DNA of 64,000 bases from Anisus vortex. Its lineage: Eukaryota > Mollusca > Gastropoda > Planorbidae. The position numbers and the translations under genes are program-made. The notes below the pieces were generated by a model. That model was not told the DNA's origin and made no database searches. It was given only the letters and a program-made list of their open reading frames with translations. The DNA lies in the NCBI GenBank assembly GCA_949126835.1, contig OX421492.1:42248998-42312997 (forward strand). Direction: 5' to 3'. Shown piece by piece: positions 37,119 to 48,900 of this stretch (positions within the stretch are counted from its first letter, which is position 1; each line of letters begins with the position of its first letter).

Positions 37119-37345
37119 AAAACTAAAGGAAGCTTATTGTAGCTACTGCAGGAGGGTTGGTCATAAATTGAAAAATTGCCATAAGATTTATAAGAAACGT
37201 ATGAAAAGTGTGGTGTGCTATCGTTGTTTAAAGGTGGGACATAAGGTGAGTAGATGTAGAGAATTCACTCATGAACTGAAGGAAAGTAGAAATAGATCTA
37301 CAGTTAAACAAAACTGGAAATCCAACAAAGAGAAGGAGCCTAGAG
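37119..37345 (+). repeat. 227-bp internal duplication of the CCHC segment
   Basis: Bases 37119-37345 read the same as 37732-37958 at a constant offset of 613 bp, with no difference found by eye. The upstream copy starts 1 bp after the left terminal repeat and encodes the same two zinc knuckles, then ends in a stop soon after (37368). Perfect identity implies a recent event or gene conversion. Confidence 0.9.
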
Positions 37346-37348
37346 CTA

Positions 37349-37990
37349 GTGAGAGAAAGAGAAGCTAGAGACGAGAGGGAGAGAGTAGAAAGAGAAGCTA
37401 GAGACGAAAGTGTTCTGAAATATGACTTAAATACCTTTCCCAGGATATCTTTAACTCATTATCAGCTTGTAGGTGCTGGGACTGTTAACGCTATCAGTAA
37501 TGCGACCAACATAGATATACTATATGCCAAACTTGGGGTTCTTCAGGAGACGGTAGATAGATTGGTGGAAATTGTCAACAAGAGGGGTGACATGAAAGGT
37601 GCACCACTGCTATTCACTGATAATGAACTCCATTCAAGTAGGAATATGCCCATTATAGAGACATGTACAGAGGATATAAAGGATGTAAGGGGAAAAGTTG
37701 TACTGTTGCATAAGATACAAAATAGAGAGCCAAAACTAAAGGAAGCTTATTGTAGCTACTGCAGGAGGGTTGGTCATAAATTGAAAAATTGCCATAAGAT
37801 TTATAAGAAACGTATGAAAAGTGTGGTGTGCTATCGTTGTTTAAAGGTGGGACATAAGGTGAGTAGATGTAGAGAATTCACTCATGAACTGAAGGAAAGT
37901 AGAAATAGATCTACAGTTAAACAAAACTGGAAATCCAACAAAGAGAAGGAGCCTAGAGTTATCGTTATTGTGAAAAAAGATAGAGTATAG
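37349..37990 (+). CDS. Gag-like protein with two CCHC zinc knuckles, 213 codons, inside the TIR element
   Basis: The frame starts with a charged Arg/Glu-rich stretch (REREARDERERVEREARDE), followed by a region with a possible helical segment (DILYAKLGVLQETVDRLVEI). It ends with two canonical CX2CX4HX4C knuckles at about residues 134-147 (CSYCRRVGHKLKNC) and 159-172 (CYRCLKVGHKVSRC), and a basic tail. Twin knuckles of this form bind single-stranded nucleic acid and are typical of retroelement Gag nucleocapsid parts. No protease, reverse transcriptase or integrase follows. The first codons may be spurious, because the Arg-rich part overlaps a GAGAGA-rich purine tract. The true start is uncertain, and the protein may be a captured Gag remnant. 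Confidence 0.6.
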   Translation: MREREARDERERVEREARDESVLKYDLNTFPRISLTHYQLVGAGTVNAISNATNIDILYAKLGVLQETVDRLVEIVNKRGDMKGAPLLFTDNELHSSRNMPIIETCTEDIKDVRGKVVLLHKIQNREPKLKEAYCSYCRRVGHKLKNCHKIYKKRMKSVVCYRCLKVGHKVSRCREFTHELKESRNRSTVKQNWKSNKEKEPRVIVIVKKDRV

Positions 37991-38246
37991 ATTTGGCTAT
38001 CGAGGTGTCCACGTGTTAGAGTTAGGTAGAGAGTAGTCACATATATAGATGTATAGAGAGTTGATAGTAGTGTAGATGTTGAGCGATACAGTAAGCTATC
38101 CTGTTGTAGAGTGCAGTCAGCAATATAACTTTTATGTCAGTATATTCTATTAAATTTGATGTGTGTTACACAAGTTTTGGAGTTCAATTCATTTGTGTGT
38201 GAAAGTGGCACGAAATTAGAAACTAGAGAAATATGAACTCGTAACA

Positions 38247-39918
38247 ATAGGCTATATTATGACTACATTTGTAAATATATAGAATATCGATGTATAGTTT
38301 TAAAAATGTATAGATATTATAATGTATATGATTATGATAACTCTAGAATATGTGATAATGAGATAATATAATGTAATGTTTTTTTTAAATATTATAAGTA
38401 TAAATAATTATATAACGCAAGTTTGACTAGGAGGTATTTTAAAATTATAATTAACAGTTTTATATTTAATAGTATTTAATACTGGTAATTAATATTTTTT
38501 GTCAAGGTTTTAGTATTTTATAGCCACCCATATAATATCATATTCTTAGTTCTTATTATTCTATTAGTTATTAGGTAGGGGGTTACTTCTAAATATTTAC
38601 TTTTATTTAACTTTTACAGTTACAGAATGCAAACGTTGTAAAAGCCATTTTATTGGTCTAAATAATAAAATACCGGTTAATAATCATATTTGTAGATAAT
38701 TTCTTAGCTTCCCAATTAAACAAAAGAAATAAAACTCCAATTGAGAAATGTGACAAAAGGCATGAAAGTAAAACAGGACATGATCTATTTTTAAACATTT
38801 TTCTTTTCCTGTTGCAAGTTACAGGTACAAATACTCTAGTAGGCCTACCTGTGGTCTTGTCTTCACTTTTTATTCAAAATTAAATTTTCGTCTTCTTTAA
38901 CTTCTTTGTTTTTTAAGCATGGAAGAATGTGGTTCTATTGAGTATTATGTGGCAAGTTTGCCTTATATTGATGTGTCTGTTATATATTAGTTTTTCTTTT
39001 ATATATTAGTTTTATATAGATATAGGATTTTGTTTTTGGGACTTCATACACATTTTCTATTCAGGACAATGGATTTGTTTTTCTGTGCTGGTATGAATGC
39101 TCAAAACTAGGTACGTGAATGAATGATATCACCAAAAAAAATACAAGTTTTGAAAATAAACAATATCTTTTTGTAATCACGTGGTATTTTTGAAGATAGA
39201 ATTAATGGAACCAAATCTTCTCAACAAAAGAAAACCTTTAGATGTTTATTTGTAATATTTTCTGAGCAGTTTACTGAGTGGATTTTTGTTACATTTCTAA
39301 ACTACAGTGGAAATGAGAAAGTTTGAAGTTAGTTTAAAGTTATAAAACTCATTACGTGTCAGTTATAAACCTCATTACATGTCTAGGCTCCTTTGAACAA
39401 CTCTATATTAAATGATTCACGTATTGTATTTTATCGAGTAAAAATGTAAATTTTATAAAATGAAATAAATTGTAAGATGTTGTTTACTGTTATAATTGTA
39501 GGTATCTTCACTGTACAAAGGCCAAACTTAGTGTTATAAACTAAAATTATTTGATAGCTAATGATTTTCTTAAGTCAAAGTTATTTATATTTATTTCATC
39601 ATAAATATATATTTCATTACTAAGGCTAGCTGACCTTTTCAATGTATGCCAACTTCAATGAATGGTTCAGTTCAAAACAAAAACTCTTTTCTTTCTGTCA
39701 TTTAAACATTACATCATTCCTGAAGTCAATGTAAATGTCTACTTGAACAATGAACAAGTCTCCTTCTCTATGTCAATAGAAATGTCTCTTCTTCCACTTT
39801 CTCTAGTTTACATGGACTGTTTAACTTTCTCCACAGCTTTCTTCAAAAGATGCTTACATTCCTTGTATTGTGAGTTGTATTGAGCTGACTAATTGTATTT
39901 GTTGTGTATTGATAAACC
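38247..39918. other. AT-rich DNA upstream of the Rab11-FIP start codon
   Basis: No open frame or repeat of note. It should contain the 5' untranslated region, or part of it, for the gene starting at 39919. No promoter motif stands out. Confidence 0.45.
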
Positions 39919-42900
39919 ATGGAGGCTGAAGAAGTAACTGTTGTGGGTAAGTTCTTTCTTTTCTGTCAAAATCAACTCTTGAGTGATGGGTTCATTAATG
40001 TATTGCATCCAATGGAATAGTATTTGGGTTCATTTTTACTAACCCTGTAATTAAAATTTTATTTCAGTGTATAGTATTATAATGTGCAAAGGTTTTTTCA
40101 CAAATTTCAACTTGTTAATTATTTTTTTAAAGTTCCCTTCACACATTTTGCTATATTATGATCCAGAACTAAATATTTCCTAAGACCCCCATCTCTCCTA
40201 AACTTCCCAGGATCTGTATCACAATTTATTAGAATGCAAAGCTAAAAGGTTCCTACTTGACCTCAACATTATTGTACTAAACTATCATTTCAAATCTGGT
40301 TTCAATGTTAAAGGTTATTGACTTAAATAAGAACATTTCTTTTTACATCTATTTCTCTCTATATTACCGGTATATAATATATAGTGATCACATATTTGTT
40401 GAAAGTTTAAGTTTGTGAATTTCTGTAATAATTGTCTATGATATATATATAAGTTAGAGTATGTAATGAGTTACCAGTTGTTGTTTTTAATATTAGTATC
40501 CATTCAGCATTTACTTTTTCAATGCAAAACATCAATTAGAACATTAAAATATGTTTTAATCACATAAAACAAATGTTTCAAATGTCTTGAGTCAAATGTT
40601 CATTGAAGATGGATTACATGATGCCTGGATAATCTCAGAGTGGGTGTAAAAGTAAATTACCAGTCGGACCAAAGTGATCCATAGGTCCGGTGAAGCAGCG
40701 TTCACCAGTTTCTGTGACCACGGCATACTAGGTGATTGTGTGGCCAGCACTATGCACAGCTGCTTTTACTTTACCCCAACTAAGGTCAGGTACCCATCAG
40801 AGCTGGGTAGACTCAGGGACACCCTCCAGAGCTGGGGAAAAATCCTAGCCTGCACCAGGATTCGAACCCAGGACCTGCTACTTGCCAGACAAGCACGCAG
40901 TTGCAGGGCCACCATGCCCCCCCCTCTCCCCAGAGTGAGTGTAGCTTGAAAGAATTGTTACACAATGCTCAATCAAATGTATGCCACCTGTAACACTAGC
41001 ATTCAGAAGTTTAATTGTTTACTACTTCCTAAAAAGTATTAAACATGCCATTCCGGGGTTTAAAAATTACTTTGCTATTAATCACTATAGTTGCTCTGTG
41101 TTGCTGCTTTTTGGGTGTGTGTATGGATTGGTTTTCATGACACACCCAAGTAAGGTATGGATTGGGTTTAATCCTGCTGCTACATGTCACCTTGATGAAT
41201 TGGGCATGTCTTGAAATGTGAGCTGATGTCTGTTTGTAGATATCACATGATTGTAGCATCAAAAGACCTTTATATTTACAAGAAATGTTTGTTTACAGTT
41301 GTTTTAGGTGTGAATCACAATTCTTATCTTTTATGTTACAGGCACACTTTTTATACTGACCATGATTGTATCCTTATCTTATCCGCGGTTCCCTTTTGAT
41401 ATGGTTTTTAAATAATTGTGATTTTGTTTTTTTTTTTCTGGTAACCCAATCCATGCCCAACTGGCACCTAGGAAGAGATAGCTTTTTTTTTTTGTTTTTT
41501 TTGTCCTTGAATAAGGAATAAGAAAAATAGTTGTTCTCTTCATGTCTTTCATTAGATTATTGTGTTGTATTTCTATATTTAGTATATTAGAATGTAATTG
41601 TTCATCTATTATTACTACTTTGGTTTAAAACAACCACAACTCACAAGAAGGGATTCTCTTATTTATATATAAGTTTTGATTATAGGAATAGATAGTAGGC
41701 ATACAGTCAAAATGTACACAATGATTCTAGACCTAGGCATACAGTCAAAATGTACACAATGATTCTAGACCTAGGCATACAGTCAAAATGTACACAATGA
41801 TTCTAGACCTAGGCATACAGTCAAAATGTACACAATGATTCTAGACCTAGGCATACAGTCAAAATGTACACAATGATTCTAGACCTAGGCATACAGTCAA
41901 AATGTACACAATGATTCTAGACCTAGGCATACAGTCAAAATGTACACAATGATTCTAGACCTAGGCATACAGTCAAAATGTACACAATGATTCTAGACCT
42001 AGGCATACAGTCAAAATGTACACAATGATTCTAGACCTAGGCATACAGTCAAAATGTACACAATGATTCTAGACCTAGGCATACAGTCAAAATGTACACA
42101 ATGATTCTAGACCTAGGCATACAGTCAAAATGTACACAATGATTCTAGACCTAGGCATACAGTCAAAATGTACACAATGATTCTAGACCTAGGCATACAG
42201 TCAAAATGTACACAATGATTCTAGACCTAGGCATACAGTCAAAATGTACACAATGATTCTAGACCTAGGCATACAGTCAAAATGTACACAATGATTCTAG
42301 ACCTAGGCATACAGTCAAAATGTACACAATGATTCTAGACCTAGGCATACAGTCAAAATGTACACAATGATTCAAGACCTAGTATAATGTAAATTGGTCA
42401 TTTTTGGCACATATTCTTATGATAACTTATATGTTTTCTGTAACATTGACGTTTCAATAACTATCGATTGTTTACTTCCTCTCATGAGAACTAAGTTGTT
42501 GATACCATTAAACTCTCAAGTTTTGTTGATAACATTAAAGTCTGAATAACTATTGATTGTTTACTTCTTCTCATGAGAACTAAGTTATTGATACCATTAA
42601 ACTGGCAAGTTGTTGATAACATTAAAGTCTGAATAACTATTGATTGTTTACTTCTTCTCATGAGAACTAAGTTATTGATACCATTAAACTGGCAAGTTCT
42701 TGATAACATTAAAGTCTGAATAACTATTGAGTGTTTACTTCCTCTCCTTACGCTCTTCTGTGGCTGAATTAATTTCACATTTGACTGTCTAAGCCAAGAA
42801 CCACCACCCCTTCCCTAAGCCTACGATTTGTCTTGTCGTGTTCGTTTATGGCCCTCGACTTGTAGTTGTGTGTGTGGGGGGGGGGGCTATAGGTTCGATA

Positions 42901-45900
42901 ACGATACATTTGCATTGCTATTTTTTTTTGTAATATTCTTCGTCTCTGCCAAGAGTGTTCCGCCCGTTCAAATTGACTTGAGATTGTCTTTGTGGGCGTT
43001 GTCGTGACGTCATATTGTGTATCGGCTTCTAAGCGCGCCTCCCCCCTCCCGCACGCCTTACCATAACGCACCCTTACCCCCTTCTCTAATCCCTCTTACA
43101 TCACACACACATTGGCTGACAACAATAACACCGACACACCCACACACCTCTCCTCGCCGGGCTGTATAAACAATCCTACTCGTTAAAGTCGGAAATGACT
43201 ATTGTGTCCGTCTCACTTGGTAACACGTGTTTGTTAATTAACAAAAAGAACAAAAAAAAGACCCGCACATTAATAAACGACGTTTGTTTTTCTGTTCCAA
43301 ATCAATTAGTTGTGTATGTCCCCACAGTAGCCTAATGCTGTCCATTCAGTCTCATTGTGAATAGGGTATTAAAACACGTTTTCAGGATGTGAATTCATTG
43401 AATGAGAATATAATTTGACAAAAACCTGTTCGTTTTTTTTTGTAAGCTAAAATCTTAAGAACAGAGTGTCTAGTCGGGTCAGGATATAATTTTTTTTTTT
43501 TTGTACATTTTTTTTTGGTATGTTTTTCTTTTGTTTGTGTTTACAACCAACGGTGTGTGTTTATGGCGGGGGGAGGAGGGGTGTATAATGGAGTGTAAAC
43601 GTCACGTGCCAGACAGTTCAATGTAAACGCGCGTGTCACTGAATGTGTTTGTTAGGCTGACGTTCCGTCTATGTACACGGTGTGTGACGTAGACACGTGC
43701 AAGGTAGCTGAGCCGCCCCCCTCCCACGCCTTCTATGTAGTAATTAACCTGTGTGTTATTGTAACATTGCACAATTGTTAGGCCTACTGTGTGCTAAAGC
43801 TTGTGAGGTAATCTGTACAGGATTATGTCCCCTTCGTGTGCCAGCTTAACGCCTATACAATTATATCTATCTCGTCGCGTCACCGGTGTTCTGTAGGGGT
43901 AGGAACGGTGACCCCTAGGTCGTGAGATGTTTACTGACCGTCTTTGGTAAACTGACATATTTTCTTCTGATATGTAAACTTCCATTGGTAGTTTTTCTTT
44001 TCTGTCATAATTTGGGCTGAGATATACGTCCCCTTACACCAAGTCACAAAACGCATGTATATGTATTGCTACTTTACGGGGTTTATAAATGATATTAAAA
44101 GCAAATTTTGAAAATTATTCCAGTGGAGGTAGAAGTAGGCCTGCCCACGCCCTCCCCCCAACCACCCCTGACCCACTGTGACAACACAAGGTGAGGGAGA
44201 GAAGGAGGGTTTGGTCTATTTTATGACAGACTGGTGATAATAAACAGCAGTGCAGATACAAATAGATGTTGGCCCTATCACTACTATCAGTGTTAGATTT
44301 TGAAAGCTCCAAGTTTTCACTGTTGGCTACTTACAATTGAGCTATCTCCCCTTCCCCTCCTGTTTTTTTCCAGTGTCGCCAAAACAAACTTGGACTGTGT
44401 GGCTTGACCTACATTGCATGAAACAGGTTGATGCTTCATAACTGACATTCCATTGTAGAACACATTGGGTGGGGAGAGAAAGGCAGACTATGTATATGTG
44501 TGTGTATTGCTTTAGTTGGGGGGGAAGAAGATTATGTGTTTCTTAAAGGTCACTCAGAATAAATTATCTAGTCACAGCCAGTCACAGTACTGTCACAGGG
44601 CTTCATTTAGTTCCTGGATCCTAGAGAACCAGGGCACACATTTGGCACTTAAACCCAGTAAGGGCATAGTTGGCAAAAACAAAAGGGGGGGGGGCACACA
44701 TAGAAACAAACATGTTTTATTCCATAAAAAGACAAAACATAACTGTAGGCCTACTGTAGTAAACCTTGACTAAATATTGCTATAATATAGGCCCTAACTA
44801 TATAACCATGACTTGATGCAACTGAAGTAGACTCTAGGCTAAACATTGCCTTAGTAAACCATTGACTAAACATTGCCTTAGTTAATCATTGACTAAACAT
44901 TGCCTTAGTAAACCATTGACTAAACATTGCCTTAGTAAACCATTGACTAAACATTGCCTTAGTAAATCATTGACTAAACATTGCCTTAGTAAACCATTGA
45001 CTAAACATTGCCTTAGTAAATCATTGACTAAACATTGCCTTAGTAAACCATTGACTAAACATTGCCTTAGTAAGCCATTGACTAAACATTGCCTTAGTAA
45101 ACCATTGACTAAACATTGCCTTAGTAAATCATTGACTAAACATTGCCTTAGTAAACCATTGACTAAACATTGCCTTAGTAAATCATTGACTAAACATTGC
45201 CTTAGTAAATCATTGACTAAACACTGCCTTAGTAAATCACTGACTAAACATTGCCTTAGTAAACCATTGACTAAACACTGCCTTAGTAAACCATTGACTA
45301 AACACTGCCTTAGTAAACCATTGACTAAACACTGCCTTAGTAAATCATTGACTAAACATTGCCTTAGTAAACCATTGACTAAACATTGCCTTAGTAAACC
45401 ATTGACTAAACATTGCCTTAGTAAATCATTGACTAAACATTGCCTTAGTAAATCATTGACTAAACACTGCCTTAGTAAATCATTGACTAAACATTGCCTT
45501 AGTAAACCATTGACTAAACACTGCCTTAGTAAACCATTGACTAAACACTGCCTTAGTAAATCATTGACTAAACATTGCCTTAGTAAACCATTGACTAAAC
45601 ACTGCCTTAGTAAATCATTGACTAAACATTGCCTTAGTAAATCATTGACTAAACACTGCCTTAGTAAATCATTGACTAAACATTGCCTTAGTAAACCATT
45701 GACTAAACACTGCCTTAGTAAATCATTGACTAAACACTGCCTTAGTAAATCATTGACTAAACTCTGCCTTAGTAAATCATTGACGTAACACTGCCTTAGT
45801 AAATCATTGACTAAACACTGCCTTAGTAAATCATTGACTAAACACTGCCTTAGTAAATCATTGACTAAACACTGCCTTAGTAAATCATTGACTAAACACT

Positions 45901-48900
45901 GCCTTGGTAAATCATTGACTAAACACTGCCTTAGTAAATCATTGACTAAACACTGCCTTAGTAAATCATTGACTAAACACTGCCATAGTAAACTGTTGCC
46001 TTAACACCAAAGTTGTACAAACCCTTGCCCATTATTTTTTTTTTTCCCAAACTGTCAAGCTTCTAATAGAATTTGTATTGCTCTCCCTTTGTTGCTGATA
46101 GGTGACTAAAAGGCCTGACAAGTGTTATTCACAAATCTTGTTGTTTGTTTTGTCAATATCATTTTACCATTGTAAATAGACTAAGTGCCCTTATTTATTC
46201 AGACATGATATTTTGAATACCTAGAGAATGTATGTCAAGGTGAGAATACCCATGTATCCTATACCATAATATGGTATAATATTTGAGTGTAAACATGAGA
46301 CAGGACTACTTTTTATTTGCACAAGCTTTTCAATCTGTTTATCTGAGTTTTTTCTTGTGCAACATTTATTGAACTTTACTTGTCTGTTGATGTTGATCTC
46401 AATTACCAATCTTCTAATCAGAGATTTGACCCACATACCAATGAGCTTATGGTTCTGAAATTTGGAACATAGGCCTAGGCCCTTGTGGGTTAAAAACATA
46501 AAGCATCCCCATCAAACCAATTTGATATATAGACCTGCATGCATGTGGCCATGGCATACTAAGGGGTTGTGTGGCCAGCACAAGTAGGGGTTAGCCTTCG
46601 CAAGGACTTGAACCTGGGACCATTGTTACACTAGCCGCTAGGCCACACCACTAGGGTTGACAATACAATAATTTCTTAGAATTCCATATTTCTCAATTAT
46701 TCCTACATATTTGAGAATAGGCTGTCTACAACATTACATAAAAAAAAAGGCTTTGTAGGTAAAACATTTTGACTATTAGGCCTACCCATCAAAGCAATAC
46801 AAGTCTAATTATGTTAAACTGCAAAAAACATAATGAATAATTAAACAAAACAACTGTGATCATGAAGCTAGTGTTAATATTTTTTGACTTATTCATTTTA
46901 CTTTTTTGTGTCTGAGTCCTTGATATTGTAAAAATAAATCAAAATGATTCTTGCTTTGCAACATTTGGATTTGTTAGAGATAAGAAAGTTGGCAATACTT
47001 GATTGTTTGATGCTAAAATAAAATAATCAGCTTGTTCACATCCACTTTATTTAAAGCCAAAAAAAATGATGAAACATTTGCGTGGTTATCCTTTAAAAAT
47101 GTTACTACTCTGGCGCCTCTTCCTTTATTAATACTTGTTGACAATCCTTGTGAAGAGCTGTTATCCTAGAGATATTTTACATGCTATTTGATCATTTGTA
47201 GCTATACAAATTAAATAATGACATTAATTCATTCATTTGTTTATTCTATCTGTAGTGCATGGTGCTAGAGGACTTCAAGGGAGAAAACCAGGTAAACAAA
47301 TCACTATATTTTATTACATTATAAATGTAGGCCCATACAGGAGAGATCTAAATTGTATTGTTTAACAGTAGCCACAATCATTGCATTGTTTTTATGTTTG
47401 AGGCATTTAAAATCATCTTTATTACTGTTTCAGGCAGACACAAGTTTTCAGTAATATTTGGTATTGGCACCAAAAAATATCGTACGAGTGTTGTGAAGGA
47501 ATCAACTGGTAATCCTGATTGGAATGAAGAATCCATTGTGTGAGTAAAACTTTAATGAATAGTTTAATGAACAATAGTTCTTTTTTTCATTTCCACTTTT
47601 GTATCAATTCACTCCCTGAAGACTATTTGAATAGTAATGTTATAAAGTGGAGATTTATTATGCAAAGATATCAGGTTGGCGAGGAGTAGGCTGGCTAGCA
47701 GTGTGACTTGCAAACTAAACAGCTTTAATATATTATAACATTTGATACTCTCATCTGTTGAATTTTAATTATAGTAGCTTGGCTACTTGAAACATGAACA
47801 ATCTTAGTGGGCAACTTAATGTCCATCTATTCAATAGCTATATTGGATCACAAATAAGTTGAAGATACTACAGTGAATAGATCATAATTAAATAGTGCTT
47901 TAGGGTTTGAGATTAATAAAAAAAATTATAACTGTACTGTATGATACATTGTTAACTTATATACCTGTATTGTACAATACATTGTTAACTTATGTAACTG
48001 TATTGTACAATACATTGTTAACTTATATAAATGTATATTATAATACATTGTTAACTTATGTAACTGTATTGTACAATACATTGTTAACTTATATAAATGT
48101 ATATTATAATACATTGTTAACTTATGTAACTGTATTGTACAATACATTGTTAACTTATATAAATGTATATTATAATACATTGTTAACTTATGTAACTGTA
48201 TTGTACAATACATTGTTAACTTATTTAAATGTATATTATAATACATTGTTAACTTATGTAACTGTATTGTACAATACATTGTTAACTTATATAAATGTAT
48301 ATTATAATACATTGTTAACTTATGTAACTGTATTGTACAATGCATTGTTAACTTATATAAATGTATATTATAATACATTGTTAACTTATGTAACAGTATT
48401 GTACAATACATTGTTAACTTATATACCTGTATTGTATAATACATTGTTAACTTATATAAATGTATTTTATAATACATTGTTAACTTATACAACTGTATTG
48501 TACAATACATTCTTAACTTATATACCTGTATTGTACAATACAGTGTTAACTTATATAAATGTCTTGTATAATACATAGTTCACTTTAAAGCACTGTATTG
48601 TAGAATACACTGTCAACTATATAGTGCTGTTTTGTATTTAGCGTTTTAAAACTTGCTTTTTTAACTGATGTAAAATTGCTATTTTTGTTTGTAGGCATGT
48701 AGGTAATCAAAGTGATGATGTTTTCTTCACTGTGACAGAGAAAGATGATGTTTTGGGACAAATCACTATACCTGTCTCATCACTTCTAACTGTTAAAGGT
48801 GTTGTGAAGAAAGGCCCTCTTAGGGCCCACAAGAAATGCCAGTCTCCTCAAGGGGAGTTGATATTCCAGTGCTACGTTTCAAAACAGAGGCCAGTCATGG

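Larger units (their letters stand above)
37092..38246 (+). mobile_element. 1,155-bp element: perfect 26-bp TIRs, ATAGG target duplication, CCHC gene
   Basis: The left terminus 37092-37117 (TGTTACGAGTTCATATTTCT and six more bases) is the exact reverse complement of 38221-38246. ATAGG stands directly outside both ends (37087-37091 and 38247-38251). TGTTAC...GTAACA ends plus a 5-bp duplication are what integrase-type enzymes leave, as in Ty3/gypsy elements and the related Ginger DNA transposons. No direct terminal repeats (LTRs) are present. The body carries a CCHC zinc-knuckle frame and a 227-bp internal direct duplication. No integrase or transposase is encoded, so the element depends on one elsewhere. 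Confidence 0.85.

Noticed and set aside
37092..38246. Ordinary solo LTR or LTR retrotransposon
   Set aside because: TG...CA ends and a 5-bp duplication fit, but there are no direct terminal repeats, the termini are inverted over 26 bp, and a coding frame lies between. Kept as an alternative only.
41697..42380. CRISPR-like regular array
   Set aside because: The whole unit is identical with no variable spacers, and the DNA is animal. It is a minisatellite.
44889..46004. Open frames of nine-residue LTKHCLSKS/P repeats
   Set aside because: Generated by a 27-bp noncoding minisatellite inside an intron of the Rab11-FIP gene.
47907..48578. Open frames on both strands through the 33-bp array
   Set aside because: Repeat artefact within intron 3; the flanking exons splice across it in a consistent phase.
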